Notes: generated from the letters alone by a model not told the origin. A DNA stretch of 64,000 nt from JBCBSZ01 sp039185015 (GCA_039185015.1 JBCDAU010000008.1:1-64000); one strand, 5' to 3'. Positions 49,734-58,610 are shown, numbered from the stretch's first letter. Numbers and translations are program-made.

Positions 49734-51227
49734 ATGGGGAAGAACGTGCTCCTGGTCGTGTCGGACCAGGAGCGTCAACGTGACTGGCTCCCGGCCGACG
49801 TGCCGCTCCCCCACCGGGAACGGCTGCTCGCCGCCGGTCTGGAGTTCACCCGGCACCACACCCACACGTCCCCGTGCTCGCCGTCGCGCGCCTCGCTCTT
49901 CACCGGCCAGTACATGGCCCAGCACGGCGTCACCGAGAACGCCGTCGGTCCCGGCAACACCGAGCTCCCCACCACCGCGACGACGCTCGGCAACCTGCTC
50001 CGCGAGCAGGGGTACACGACGGCGTTCAAGGGCAAGGTCCACCTCCAGGCGACCGAGTCGCCCGACATGGAGGCCTTCGGCTTCGGCGACTGGGTCGGCA
50101 ACGACAAGTCCTACTGGGGACTTCCCGGCAGCGGCGTCGAGTACGACGAGCCCATCGCGCTCGATGCCGGCGACTGGATCCGTGCGCATGCCGACGACGG
50201 CGACCCGTGGTTCCTCGCCGTCGGACTGGTGAACCCCCACGACATCATGTGGTTCCCCGTCGACCAACCCTGGTGGCACGAGGCGAACCCGACCACGGGT
50301 GCCACCGTACGGGCCGTCCTGAACGCGATGCCGTGGGGTCGCGAGGAGAACCTGCCGCTCTATCCCTTCGAGATCCCGGAACGCTTCACCGAGCTCCCGG
50401 CGAACTTCGACGACGACCTCCACACCAAGCCCGAGGTGCAGCGTCGTTGGGTCTACGAGATGGATCGCCGTCAGATGGCCGGGGGTCGCCTCGCCGCCGA
50501 CGACTCATCCGCCTGGCTCCGCCAGTTGGACTACTACGCCCACCTCCACGAGCTCAGCGACCAGAGCCTCGGCCACATCCTCGCCGCCCTCGACGACGCC
50601 GACGCCTGGGACGACACGGTCGTGATCTTCACCGCCGACCACGGTGATCAGTGCGGGTCGCACAAGCTCCGGTCGAAGGGACCCTGGAACTACGACGAGA
50701 CGATGCGCATCCCGCTCTACGTCGTCGCTCCGGGGATGACCCCGCCGGGCTCTCGGTGCGATGCCCTGACGAGCCACGTGGACCTCGCAGCCACCGTGGC
50801 CGAGCTCGGCGGCGTCGATCTCGCAGACAGCCCGACCCTGGTCGGCACCAGCCTCGCCCCGCTGTTCTCGGATCCCGGCGGCTCGATCCAGGACCACGTC
50901 CTCTTCGCCCAGGACTGGCCGTGGTACCCGGGCGTCGAACAGACCCGCTACGCCTCGAGCGGGATCTTCGACGGCCGGTTCAAGTACTGCCGCTACTACG
51001 GGATCGGCGGTGGCGCCGACGTGGCTGGGAACCGCTTCGACGGGCCGAAGGCGTTCGACCTCGACGCCGACTTCGACGACTTCGACCACGAGCTCTACGA
51101 CCTGCAGGAAGATCCGCACGAGCTCGTGAACCTCGCGCTCGACCGCGCTCGCCGAGACGAGCTCCGACGTCGGTTCGCCGAACTGAACGCCCTCGAGCGG
51201 GTCGCCTACGCGCCGCTTCCCGACTAG
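49734..51227 (+). CDS. Sulfatase (choline-sulfatase/arylsulfatase type)
   Basis: The 497-residue enzyme has D11-Q12 (SDQER) at the metal site, C48 in the formylglycine motif CSPSR, and the later motifs FKGKVHL, FTADHGDQCGSH and LRSKGPWNYDE. The FTADHGD and KG/KGPWNYDE segments are close to choline-sulfatase-like enzymes. There is no signal peptide. GAGGAGGG precedes the ATG. It is divergent from the ABC importer, which should supply its substrate. Confidence 0.9.
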   Translation: MGKNVLLVVSDQERQRDWLPADVPLPHRERLLAAGLEFTRHHTHTSPCSPSRASLFTGQYMAQHGVTENAVGPGNTELPTTATTLGNLLREQGYTTAFKGKVHLQATESPDMEAFGFGDWVGNDKSYWGLPGSGVEYDEPIALDAGDWIRAHADDGDPWFLAVGLVNPHDIMWFPVDQPWWHEANPTTGATVRAVLNAMPWGREENLPLYPFEIPERFTELPANFDDDLHTKPEVQRRWVYEMDRRQMAGGRLAADDSSAWLRQLDYYAHLHELSDQSLGHILAALDDADAWDDTVVIFTADHGDQCGSHKLRSKGPWNYDETMRIPLYVVAPGMTPPGSRCDALTSHVDLAATVAELGGVDLADSPTLVGTSLAPLFSDPGGSIQDHVLFAQDWPWYPGVEQTRYASSGIFDGRFKYCRYYGIGGGADVAGNRFDGPKAFDLDADFDDFDHELYDLQEDPHELVNLALDRARRDELRRRFAELNALERVAYAPLPD

Positions 51228-51304
51228 CGAACCCGGCCGGTTGGCGTCTGGTTGACGTGTGGGGACGATCGTTCGGCAGACCACCACCGACGATCGGATC
51301 CCTC

Positions 51305-51571
51305 ATGCCCGCCGGCCACCGCACCATCGCGCCCCTCGCCCTCTGCGCAGCCCTCACCCTCGCGGCCTGCGGGAGCGACGACGACTCCGCGCGGGACGAG
51401 GCGGTCGACCGCGCGGTCGAGCAGGGCGTCGGACGCGACGTCGCGGAGTGCGTGGTCTACGCCACGGTCGACGAGTGGGGCGAGGACGCGCTCGACCCGA
51501 CCTTCGAGGTGCCGCCCGAACACGTCGACCGGTCCTTCGAGATCCTCGACGAGTGCCTCTTCGGCGGTTAG
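51305..51571 (+). CDS. Small lipoprotein, function unknown
   Basis: The 88-residue protein has a signal peptide with lipobox (IAPLALCAALTLAACGS) and an acidic mature part of about 65 residues with two further Cys (AECVVYAT, LDECLFGG), possibly a disulfide. It is convergent with the aldolase gene, overlapping by 4 bp. Similar short acidic lipoproteins are common in Acidimicrobiia by impression only. No function is suggested. Confidence 0.6.
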   Translation: MPAGHRTIAPLALCAALTLAACGSDDDSARDEAVDRAVEQGVGRDVAECVVYATVDEWGEDALDPTFEVPPEHVDRSFEILDECLFGG

Positions 51572-52443
51572 GCGACGACCGATCGGGCCCCGACCGTGGC
51601 TTCGACCAGCCGGTCGAAGCGGGACGCGCCGACATCGGCGAGGTGGCGGCGACGATCGGCGACCCCGATCGCATCACCCCAGATCGCCCGGCCGGCCATG
51701 AACCCCGCGCACCCGTTGGCGCAGGCGACCTCGGTCTGGCGGATGAACAGCTCGAACGGCGCGCCCCACGACAGCACCGCCCACGGCTGCTCGATCAGGT
51801 CGTCCACGCGACGACAGGCGGCTTCCCATCGCTCGGGATGCTCGGCCCCCGAGGGAAACGGCATCTTGATCACGTCGGGGCCGAGCGCGCCGATCCGCTC
51901 GGCCGACGCGGCGATCGTGCGCTCGCGGTCATCGACGTCGACGACCTCGTAGGGCACCGGCTCGACGAACACCGGGAGGCCGACGTCCCCACACCCGTCG
52001 ACGACCGACCGGATCAGATCGTCCTGCGCAGCGGTCACCTCCCCCCGATCGGGCCGGTAGAGCACGAGCAGCTTGGCCGCCGACGCACCGACCTCCTTCG
52101 CTCGCCGGGGGCTCCACCCCTCGAGCAGCTGGTTGGTGACCACGCCGGCGTCGCCGAGGTAGCCCTGGGCCTCCAGGGCGCAGAGCGTGCCGACGGCGGG
52201 CGGAACGAGGCCGGATCGCAGGATCTGATCGATCGACAACTCGGGGTCGAGCATGACCGCCGACGCTCGCCTGCCGAGCACCTCGACGACGTCGAGCTTG
52301 AAGCCGACGAGCGCCCCGATCGGCACCCCGTCCGGATCGTCGGCGTCGAACTCGACGCGCAACGAGTCGCGATGATCGATGGCCAGCACCGTGAGATGGC
52401 CGCGCTCGTCGACCAGCGGTGCGAGCGCGGCCCGGTCGATCAC
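51568..52443 (-). CDS. Cgl0158-type (beta/alpha)8 aldolase of inositol catabolism
   Basis: The 291-residue barrel resembles LacD/class I aldolases: LTVLAIDHRDSLR at the first strand, AVMLDPELSID, AAKLLVLYRP with the likely Schiff-base lysine, GLPVFVEPVPYE and VIKMPFPS. The same family lies with iolC in Corynebacterium, where it may cleave 5-dehydro-2-deoxy-6-phosphogluconate. The GTG overlaps the iolB stop, confirming the operon. Sulfofructose-phosphate aldolase was considered and set aside. Confidence 0.78.
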   Translation of the reverse strand: MIDRAALAPLVDERGHLTVLAIDHRDSLRVEFDADDPDGVPIGALVGFKLDVVEVLGRRASAVMLDPELSIDQILRSGLVPPAVGTLCALEAQGYLGDAGVVTNQLLEGWSPRRAKEVGASAAKLLVLYRPDRGEVTAAQDDLIRSVVDGCGDVGLPVFVEPVPYEVVDVDDRERTIAASAERIGALGPDVIKMPFPSGAEHPERWEAACRRVDDLIEQPWAVLSWGAPFELFIRQTEVACANGCAGFMAGRAIWGDAIGVADRRRHLADVGASRFDRLVEATVGARSVVA

Positions 52444-53240
52444 GGAGCGACCTTGGGCAGCTCCCAGCCCTTGGCCTCCCAGTCCTCCTCGATCCACGTG
52501 TACGCGGAGTGGAAGCAGGGCGGGGTCGACCGCTCCTCGGCGACCAGCTCCCCGGCGAGGTAGTTCAGGAAGAACATGTGCGAGCCCGGGGCACCGACGC
52601 TCGAGTGGTATCCCTTCGGCACGGTCACCACGTCACCGTCGTGGGCGACGTGGGTCTCGTCGAACGGTTCGTCGACCCGCCAGTTGCGGTGCATGCAGAA
52701 GCCGTCCGCCGGGTCGGTGCGGAAGTAGTAGGTCTCCTCGAGGTACGGCGAGCCGTCGTAGCCGTCGTGGCAGTGCGGCGGCCACCCCGACCACATGCCG
52801 CGCGGCACGTAGACCTCGTAGATGATGAGTCGCTCGGCCGGCAGCGGCGGCGCGAGCGCGTGGACGACCTGCCGGTAGGCGGCGCCGCCGCCCCGCAGCT
52901 CGGTCTTCATCTCGTCGGGGGTGAAGACCCGGATGTCGTAGCGGCCCTCTGCAGGCGCCGAACCGACCGAGCACTCGCCCTCGCCCTCGATGGTGAGCGA
53001 GGCGCCCGGCGGCACGTAGAGGATCGTCGGCATCTGATCGAAGACGGAGGTGCGGCTGAGCTCCACGTCCCGACCGTCGACGGTGGCCGTGATCGAGCCG
53101 GAGAGCGGAACGACCGCGATCTCCTGGTCGGGCTGGCTGACGTCGACGGCCGACGTCGGCCGGTGTACGGCGAACGACAGGAATCGCCAGCCCTCGGTCT
53201 CGGGCGTCAGGCTCGTCGTCGGACGTTCTCGTTCGGTCAT
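52440..53240 (-). CDS. iolB: 5-deoxy-glucuronate isomerase
   Basis: The 266-residue double-cupin enzyme isomerises 5-deoxy-glucuronate in myo-inositol breakdown. Motifs include SVFDQMPTILYVPPG, YEVYVPRGMWSGWPPHCHDG, LEETYYFRTDPADGF and MHRNWRVDEPFDETHVAHDGDVVTVPKGYH; the His and Glu residues bind the metal. The upstream gene is iolC (10 bp gap) and the downstream aldolase overlaps by GTGA. The other iol genes (iolA, D, E, G) are not in the window. Confidence 0.92.
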   Translation of the reverse strand: MTERERPTTSLTPETEGWRFLSFAVHRPTSAVDVSQPDQEIAVVPLSGSITATVDGRDVELSRTSVFDQMPTILYVPPGASLTIEGEGECSVGSAPAEGRYDIRVFTPDEMKTELRGGGAAYRQVVHALAPPLPAERLIIYEVYVPRGMWSGWPPHCHDGYDGSPYLEETYYFRTDPADGFCMHRNWRVDEPFDETHVAHDGDVVTVPKGYHSSVGAPGSHMFFLNYLAGELVAEERSTPPCFHSAYTWIEEDWEAKGWELPKVAP

Positions 53241-53250
53241 CGGCTGTTCC

Positions 53251-54216
53251 TCAGGTGGTCCGGACCGGTGGAACACCGGTCTCGAGCATGACGTCGATCT
53301 CGCCGTCGGTCGGCATGTCGTCGCTGCAGAGCAGGCGGGAGGCGACGATGGCGCCGGCGGCGTTCGCCCGCCGCATCATCTCGGCGGGCGCCTGGTCGGT
53401 CAGCAATCCGTGAACGAGGCTGCCACCGAAGGCATCGCCGGCGCCGAGGCCGCACACCACCTCGACGGGGGTCGGGGGCACGACGACGGCGTCGCCGCCG
53501 GCGGTGACGGCGAGGACGCCGTCGCCGCCCATCTTCACGATGGCGAGGCGGACGCCCCGCTCGATCATCCGGGCGGCGGCCTGCTCGGGATCACCGGTGC
53601 CGAGCGCGACCTCGCACTCCTCCCGGTTGCCGACCGCGACCGTGACGTGATCGATCAGCGGTCCGACGGCGGCGCCGGCCTCGGTGGCCGACGACCAGAA
53701 CATGGGCCGGTAGTCGAGGTCGAGCACGGTGTGCTCGCGTCGACCGCGGGCTTCGAGCACGGCCCTGGTGGTCGTGGCCGAGGGCTCGAACGCCATGCGC
53801 GAGCCGGGGATCCAGAGCACCGGGACCGACCGGACGAGGTCGAGGTCGACGTCGTCGAGCGTGAGGTGCTCATCGGGGGCCGAGGGGCGCCGGTAGAACC
53901 AGATCGACGGTTCGGGGGCCGGGTCCAGCTCGGCGAACACGACCGGTGTGGGGAGCTCGGGGTGGCTGGCGACGCCGCTCGCGTCGACGCCGAACCGATC
54001 GAGCGCGGCTCGGACGAACCCGCCGAGCGGATCGTCACCGACCTTGGTGACGATGCCGGCGCGATGGCCGAGGCGCGCCGCGGCGACCGCCACGTTGGTG
54101 GCCGTGCCGCCCACGGCGGAGCGGTAGGTCGAGACGTCGGCGAGCGGGCCGTCCTGCTCGGGGTAGAGATCGACGGAGACGCGCCCGATCGCCAACAGCT
54201 CGAGATCGCCCGTCAC
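53251..54216 (-). CDS. iolC: 5-dehydro-2-deoxygluconokinase
   Basis: The 321-residue PfkB kinase phosphorylates 5-dehydro-2-deoxygluconate. It has SAVGGTATNVAVAAARLGHRAGIVTKVGDD near the N-terminus and the PfkB signature CGLGAGDAFGGSLVHGLL with the catalytic Asp. The YPEQDGPLAD and FYRRPSAPDEHL segments fit IolC. GGGGAAGGGGACCAG precedes the GTG at 54214-54216. An operator-like palindrome is 53 bp upstream. Confidence 0.9.
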   Translation of the reverse strand: MTGDLELLAIGRVSVDLYPEQDGPLADVSTYRSAVGGTATNVAVAAARLGHRAGIVTKVGDDPLGGFVRAALDRFGVDASGVASHPELPTPVVFAELDPAPEPSIWFYRRPSAPDEHLTLDDVDLDLVRSVPVLWIPGSRMAFEPSATTTRAVLEARGRREHTVLDLDYRPMFWSSATEAGAAVGPLIDHVTVAVGNREECEVALGTGDPEQAAARMIERGVRLAIVKMGGDGVLAVTAGGDAVVVPPTPVEVVCGLGAGDAFGGSLVHGLLTDQAPAEMMRRANAAGAIVASRLLCSDDMPTDGEIDVMLETGVPPVRTT

Positions 54217-54268
54217 CTGGTCCCCTTCCCCGGCCGATCCGAGGCGATCGGCCCGCTGCACGCCGCCG

Positions 54269-54282
54269 TTGGAGCGCTCTAA
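54269..54282. promoter_or_regulatory. LacI-type operator candidate before iolC
   Basis: TTGGAGCGCTCTAA is a near-perfect 14-bp palindrome with the central CG typical of LacI/GalR operators, 53 bp upstream of the iolC GTG. A LacI-type inositol regulator would have to be encoded outside this window. Confidence 0.45.
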
Positions 54283-54319
54283 TCAGCGACCTCCGACACT
54301 AGGCGAACCACGGCACCTG

Positions 54320-55176
54320 TCAAGACGGATCGAGCGCGATCGCACAGTCGACGTGCCAGCGCTCCCATCCGATCTGGTCCGGGCGCTCACGGAAGAGCTT
54401 CAGCGATGGCAGGTGAGCCGGGACCCGGCTCCTCGACGGCAACCAGGTCCGATACAGGAACTCCCAGGCGTCGGCCGCGTCGGCCGGCGGACCGTCGCAC
54501 CGGACGACGACCGCGGTCGCCGGCGGGAGCCGCCGTTCGACGAGCGGCGCCTCGATCGGCACGTCGTCGTCGACCACGGCACCGAACTCGTAGTGGATCC
54601 GATCGAGGGGGTCGTCTCATGGTCGTCCCAACACGCCCCGATGAGCTGCCAGGCATCGCCCAACCCGGCCTCGCCGCACCAGTCGACGAGACGGCGGTAC
54701 GGCTCCGACAGGTCGTCGAGCCCGATCACGCCACGAGCCCGCACGACGGCGAGCCGCCGAGCCGTGAGCGAGACCACCTCGGTGAGCCCGGACAGGTCGG
54801 GGGGCTCCGGGATGGCTCCCTCCCCCGCCCAGCGACGACCGGGCTCCAGATCCGACGGCGCCATGCCGTGCGCCCGGCGGAAGCTGCGGGAGAGCTCGGA
54901 GGGGCTCGACAACCCGACGTCGAACGCGATGTCGGTCAGGCGGCGGTCCGGTGCGGCCGCCATGACCTTCGCCGCCCGTTCGAGGCGAGCGCGGCGGACG
55001 AAGGCGGCCGGCGTCTCGCCGGTGACCGCCGCGAAGATCCGGTGGAAGTGGAACGCCGAGACGTGGACCGACTCGGAGAGGGCCGCGGTCGACAGATCAG
55101 CGGTCAGATCGCGCCGGACGAGCTCAGCGACCTGGGCGACCATCGCCTCCCACTGCGGCGCGACCCGTCGCGACAC
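54320..55176 (-). pseudogene. AraC-family regulator with GyrI-like domain, frameshifted
   Basis: The N-terminal part (from GTG 55174-55176) is an intact AraC DNA-binding domain: VHVSAFHFHRIFAAVTGETPAAFVRRARLERAAKVM and LTDIAFDVGLSSPSELSRSFRRAHG. The GyrI-like domain begins in the same frame, then continues in another after about 54600-54620, where WDDHETTPSIG should be a DDPLDRIHYEFG-type segment. The second frame runs cleanly to 54320 (VVDDDVPIEAPLVERRLPP to LDPS). A run of five G beside the break could mean an assembly error. It is divergent from the VOC gene. Confidence 0.75.
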
Positions 55177-55242
55177 GGCCGGAGCGTAACCGCGCAGGAA
55201 TCGCCAAGCCCTCGGTGGCGCAGCGTTCGTAGGTTCGCCCGC

Positions 55243-55635
55243 ATGCGATCTGCGACGCCCTACCTGACCCTTCCCGGCACCTGCGAGGAGGCCCTCGGCA
55301 CCTACGCCGGCGTCTTCGGCGGAGACATCACCCGACTCGTCCGGCTGAGCGAGGCGCCCATCGAGCTCCCACCCGGCGCCCCCGAGCACCTCGTCTTCGA
55401 CGGCGAGATGCGGGCCGGCGAGCTCGTCGTCAAGGCCAGCGACGATCCATCGATGCCCTCGGGCTCGCCCACGGTGTCCATCTTCCTGCCCTGCGACGAC
55501 CTCTCGCAGGTGGCCTCGTTGTGCGACGGCCTGTCGGTCGACGGAACGGTGCTGTTCCCGCCGGACGGCAACTTCGCCATGGTCGAGGACCGCTTCGGCG
55601 TGCGGTGGATGTTGGCGGTGGTCGACGACATCTGA
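55243..55635 (+). CDS. VOC/PhnB-like protein
   Basis: The 130-residue protein has PhnB-type VOC signatures: MRSATPYLTLPGTCEEALGTYAGVFGG at the start and PPDGNFAMVEDRFGVRWML at the end, with D/E residues that could bind a metal. Such proteins often act as resistance or dioxygenase-fold enzymes. It is divergent from the AraC-type regulator, 66 bp between starts, and may be its target. Confidence 0.82.
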   Translation: MRSATPYLTLPGTCEEALGTYAGVFGGDITRLVRLSEAPIELPPGAPEHLVFDGEMRAGELVVKASDDPSMPSGSPTVSIFLPCDDLSQVASLCDGLSVDGTVLFPPDGNFAMVEDRFGVRWMLAVVDDI

Positions 55636-55641
55636 TCGTCA

Positions 55642-55712
55642 CGGCCCGGGCCGCAGCCCGTCAGGGCGAGGACACCGGGAGGATGGCGGGGCTCCGGGGT
55701 CCCCGCCTGGGC
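55642..55712. repeat. Interspersed repeat, copy C
   Basis: The core GCAGCCCGTCAGGGCGAGGA starts at 55653, followed by CACCGGGAGGA and GGGCTCCGGGGTCCCCGCC. It is in the opposite direction to copy D on the other side of the monooxygenase gene. Confidence 0.75.
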
Positions 55713-55739
55713 GACGGACCCTGTGCAACGCTCTCGATC

Positions 55740-57341
55740 GTGGAGGAGGCGGTCAGCGAGCACGAGGTCGTGGTCGTCGGTGCGGGGTTCAACGGGCTCT
55801 ACCAGCTCAAGCGGCTGCGAGACGCCGGCTGGGACGTGCGGCTGGTCGAGGCCGGCAGCGGCCTCGGCGGGGTCTGGCACCACAACCGCTACCCGGGCGC
55901 ACGGGTCGACTGCCACGTGCCGAACTACGAGTACTCGATGCCGGAGATCTGGCGGGACTGGTGGTGGACCGAGCGGTTCCCCGGTCGCGATGAGCTGGTC
56001 GCCTACTTCGAGCACGTCGACGACGTCTGGGACCTGCGCCGCGACATCGACCTCGGCGCCCGGATCACCTCGGCCCACTTCCACGACGACGATCGCTCGT
56101 GGCACCTGCGCACCGACGACGGCCGCCGGTACCGGTGCCGGTGGCTCATCATGGCGACGGGGTTCGGCTCGGCGCCGTACGTCCCCGAGCTGCCGGGGTT
56201 GGACTCGTTCCGCGGTAAGGCACATCACACCGCCCGGTGGCCCGAGTCGCTCCCCCTCGACGGGCTGCGCGTCGGCATCCTCGGCACTGGGGCCAGCGGC
56301 GTGCAGGTCGCGCAGGAGGCGGCGAAGGTCGCTGCGGAGCTGACGATCTTCCAGCGGACTCCGGTCTACGCCCTGCCGATGCAGCAGCGACGCCTCACGG
56401 TCGAGGAGCAGACGGCGGCCAAGCAGCGGTACCCCGAGGAGTTCCGCCTGCGGAACGAGCCACCGGGCAGCTTCAACGACGTGCGCCGCGATCCGAGGTC
56501 GGCGCTGGAGTGCACGCCCGACGAGCAGCTCGCCGTGCTCGAGGACCGTTGGTCCAAGGGCGGCTTCCATCCGTGGTTCCCCTTCGCCGACAGCGCGATG
56601 GACGAGCGGGCGAACCGGGTGTCGTACGACCACTGGCGGGACCGGACCAGGGCCCGCATCGCCGACACCACGCTCCACGAGTCCCTGGCGCCGACCGATC
56701 CGCCCTACCCGTACGGCACGAAGCGGCCGTCGCTCGAGCAGGGGTTCTACGACCTGTTCGACCTCGAGCACGTCTCGCTGGTCGATCTGCTCCGCGACCC
56801 GCTGGAGACCATCACGCCGAACGGTGTCCGGACGTCGTCCGGCGAGATCGAGCTCGAGGTCCTCGTGCTCGCCACCGGCTTCGACGCCAACACCGGCGGC
56901 TTCACCCGCATGGACTTCCGTGGCCCCGACGGCACGACGATCGGCGACGCCTGGGCCGACGGCGTCGACACCCACATCGGCGTGGCCGCACCGGGCTTCC
57001 CCAACATGGTCATGCTCTACGGGCCCCAGAGCGCGGCCTCGTTCTGCAACGGGCCGGTCTGCGCCGAGCTCCAGGGCGACTGGGTCGTGGACCTCCTCGA
57101 CCACCTCAGAGCGACCGGCCACACCCGCTTCGACACCGACCCCGACGCTGCCGTCGGCTGGTCCGAGGTCATGGCCACCTGGGCCGAGCGGACCCTCTTC
57201 GGCAACGCGAACAGCTGGTACATGGGGGCGAACATCCCCGGCAAGCGCCGCCAGCTCCTCAACCTGCCGAGTAGCGACGCCTACCTCGAAGCGCTGCGCG
57301 ACTGCGCGGCCGCCGGCTACTCCGGCTTCGTGTTCGACTGA
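55740..57341 (+). CDS. Flavin-containing monooxygenase, Baeyer-Villiger type
   Basis: The 533-residue enzyme has two Rossmann motifs: GAGFNGLY (FAD) and GTGASGVQ (NADPH). The Baeyer-Villiger fingerprint between them is FRGKAHHTARWP (F-x-G-x3-H-x3-W-P). The ATGFDANTGGF segment is also typical. It resembles cyclohexanone-type monooxygenases and would insert oxygen next to a ketone. The GTG at 55740 was chosen; GGAGGAGG lies just inside the gene, so an N-terminal shift of a few residues is possible. Inverted copies of the interspersed repeat (C and D) flank it. Confidence 0.88.
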   Translation: MEEAVSEHEVVVVGAGFNGLYQLKRLRDAGWDVRLVEAGSGLGGVWHHNRYPGARVDCHVPNYEYSMPEIWRDWWWTERFPGRDELVAYFEHVDDVWDLRRDIDLGARITSAHFHDDDRSWHLRTDDGRRYRCRWLIMATGFGSAPYVPELPGLDSFRGKAHHTARWPESLPLDGLRVGILGTGASGVQVAQEAAKVAAELTIFQRTPVYALPMQQRRLTVEEQTAAKQRYPEEFRLRNEPPGSFNDVRRDPRSALECTPDEQLAVLEDRWSKGGFHPWFPFADSAMDERANRVSYDHWRDRTRARIADTTLHESLAPTDPPYPYGTKRPSLEQGFYDLFDLEHVSLVDLLRDPLETITPNGVRTSSGEIELEVLVLATGFDANTGGFTRMDFRGPDGTTIGDAWADGVDTHIGVAAPGFPNMVMLYGPQSAASFCNGPVCAELQGDWVVDLLDHLRATGHTRFDTDPDAAVGWSEVMATWAERTLFGNANSWYMGANIPGKRRQLLNLPSSDAYLEALRDCAAAGYSGFVFD

Positions 57342-57344
57342 TCG

Positions 57345-57432
57345 TGCCCGGGCGGGGACCCCGGAGCCCCCGGAGCCCGGTGCTCCGACCCCCTCCCCGT
57401 GTCCTCGCCCTGACGGGCTGCGGCCGGGGCCG
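57345..57432. repeat. Interspersed repeat, copy D
   Basis: On the minus strand it reads GCAGCCCGTCAGGGCGAGGA (core 57400-57421), CACGGGGAGGG, a GGAGC-ACCGG-GCTCC hairpin, then GGCTCCGGGGTCCCCGCC. It is the longest copy, about 88 bp, and inverted relative to copy C. Confidence 0.78.
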
Positions 57433-57509
57433 TGTTCGCGATCGGTTCCTGCCGCGTGCCGCGGCCGCAACTGCCAGTATCTCCGCCGGCCGTGGTTGGG
57501 AGGACCGGC

Positions 57510-58610
57510 GTGACGGTACGCATCGGGGTGTTGGGCACGAGCTGGTGGGTCGACTCGATGTACCTGCCCGCGCTCGTCGCCCACCAAGGCGCCGAGATCA
57601 CGGGGATCTGCGGTCGCGACCCGGGTCGGGCGCAGGCACGGGCCGAGCAGTGGGACCTCGACTGGTGGTCGGTCGACACCGACGAGTTCCTCGACCCCGA
57701 CCGTCTCGACGCCGTCGTCGTCGCCACCACCGACGACACCCACGAGCCGTTCACGCTCGCCGCGATCGAGCGCGGCCTCCACGTGCTGTGCGAGAAGCCG
57801 ACCGCGCTGACGGCCGTGGGGGCGCAGCGCATGGCCGATGCGGCGGCGGCCGCCGAGCGGATCACGCTCGTGCCCTTCACCTACCGCTACATGCCGACGT
57901 CCCAGTACGTGAAACGCCTGATCGACGAGGGCTTCGTCGGCCGACCCTTCCAGCTCGGCATGCGGTACCACGCCGGGTTCGCCCGCAACGGCGAGTACAG
58001 CTGGCGCTTCGACGCCGACGGAGCCGGGTCCGGCGTGCTCGGCGACCTCGGGCCGCACTGGCTCCACGTCGCCCGCTGGCTGCTCGGCGAGGTCACCCAC
58101 ATCGGCGCGACGACCGGCCGGATGGTCGACCGCGACCCCCGCCCGGACGGCAGCGAGTACGAGCGGGCGAACGACCACGCCCAGATGACCGTCCGGTTCG
58201 AGAACGGGGCGATCGGCTCGCTCCTCGTCAGCGCGGTGTGCCACGAGGGCACCGAGTTCGGCCAGACCCACCACATCGACCTGCACGGCGAGGACGGCAC
58301 CATCCACTCATTCAACGACTGGTCGACCGTGCAGACCGTCCACGGGCTGCGGGCCGACGAGGCCGGCCCGGCACCGCTGCTCCCGATCCCCGACGACATC
58401 TGGGGCTCGAGCCGCCGCGACCGGGTGCCCGACACCTACAAGGACGTGTTCCGCGTCGAGCAGCGGATGATCGGCGAGTGGATCGACGCCGTCGCCGCCG
58501 GTGTGCCCTGCGATCCCGATCTGGCGGAGGGCGCCCGGGTCCAGCGACTGGTCGAGGCCGCGCAGACCAGCGCCGCCGGAGACGGCGGACTGATCGACGT
58601 CACGGTCTAG
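57510..58610 (+). CDS. Gfo/Idh/MocA-family oxidoreductase
   Basis: The 366-residue protein has a Rossmann N-terminus (VTVRIGVLGTSWWV) and the EKP motif (LCEKPTALTA) with the catalytic Lys. The C-terminal alpha/beta domain contains GDLGPHWLHVARWLLG with a conserved His. GTG at 57510 follows the conserved first strand. The family oxidises sugars or inositols; a role in the nearby inositol pathway is possible but unproved. It is convergent with the histidine kinase gene, overlapping by 11 bp. Confidence 0.82.
   Translation: MTVRIGVLGTSWWVDSMYLPALVAHQGAEITGICGRDPGRAQARAEQWDLDWWSVDTDEFLDPDRLDAVVVATTDDTHEPFTLAAIERGLHVLCEKPTALTAVGAQRMADAAAAAERITLVPFTYRYMPTSQYVKRLIDEGFVGRPFQLGMRYHAGFARNGEYSWRFDADGAGSGVLGDLGPHWLHVARWLLGEVTHIGATTGRMVDRDPRPDGSEYERANDHAQMTVRFENGAIGSLLVSAVCHEGTEFGQTHHIDLHGEDGTIHSFNDWSTVQTVHGLRADEAGPAPLLPIPDDIWGSSRRDRVPDTYKDVFRVEQRMIGEWIDAVAAGVPCDPDLAEGARVQRLVEAAQTSAAGDGGLIDVTV

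Noticed and set aside
51568..52443. Sulfofructose-phosphate aldolase (YihT/SqvD) linked to the sulfatases
   Set aside because: It is coupled to iolB, and the sulfoquinovose genes are missing; an inositol role fits better.
55302..58307. 1001-codon minus-strand frame across the monooxygenase and oxidoreductase
   Set aside because: Low-complexity composition and antisense to two clear genes; no domain seen.
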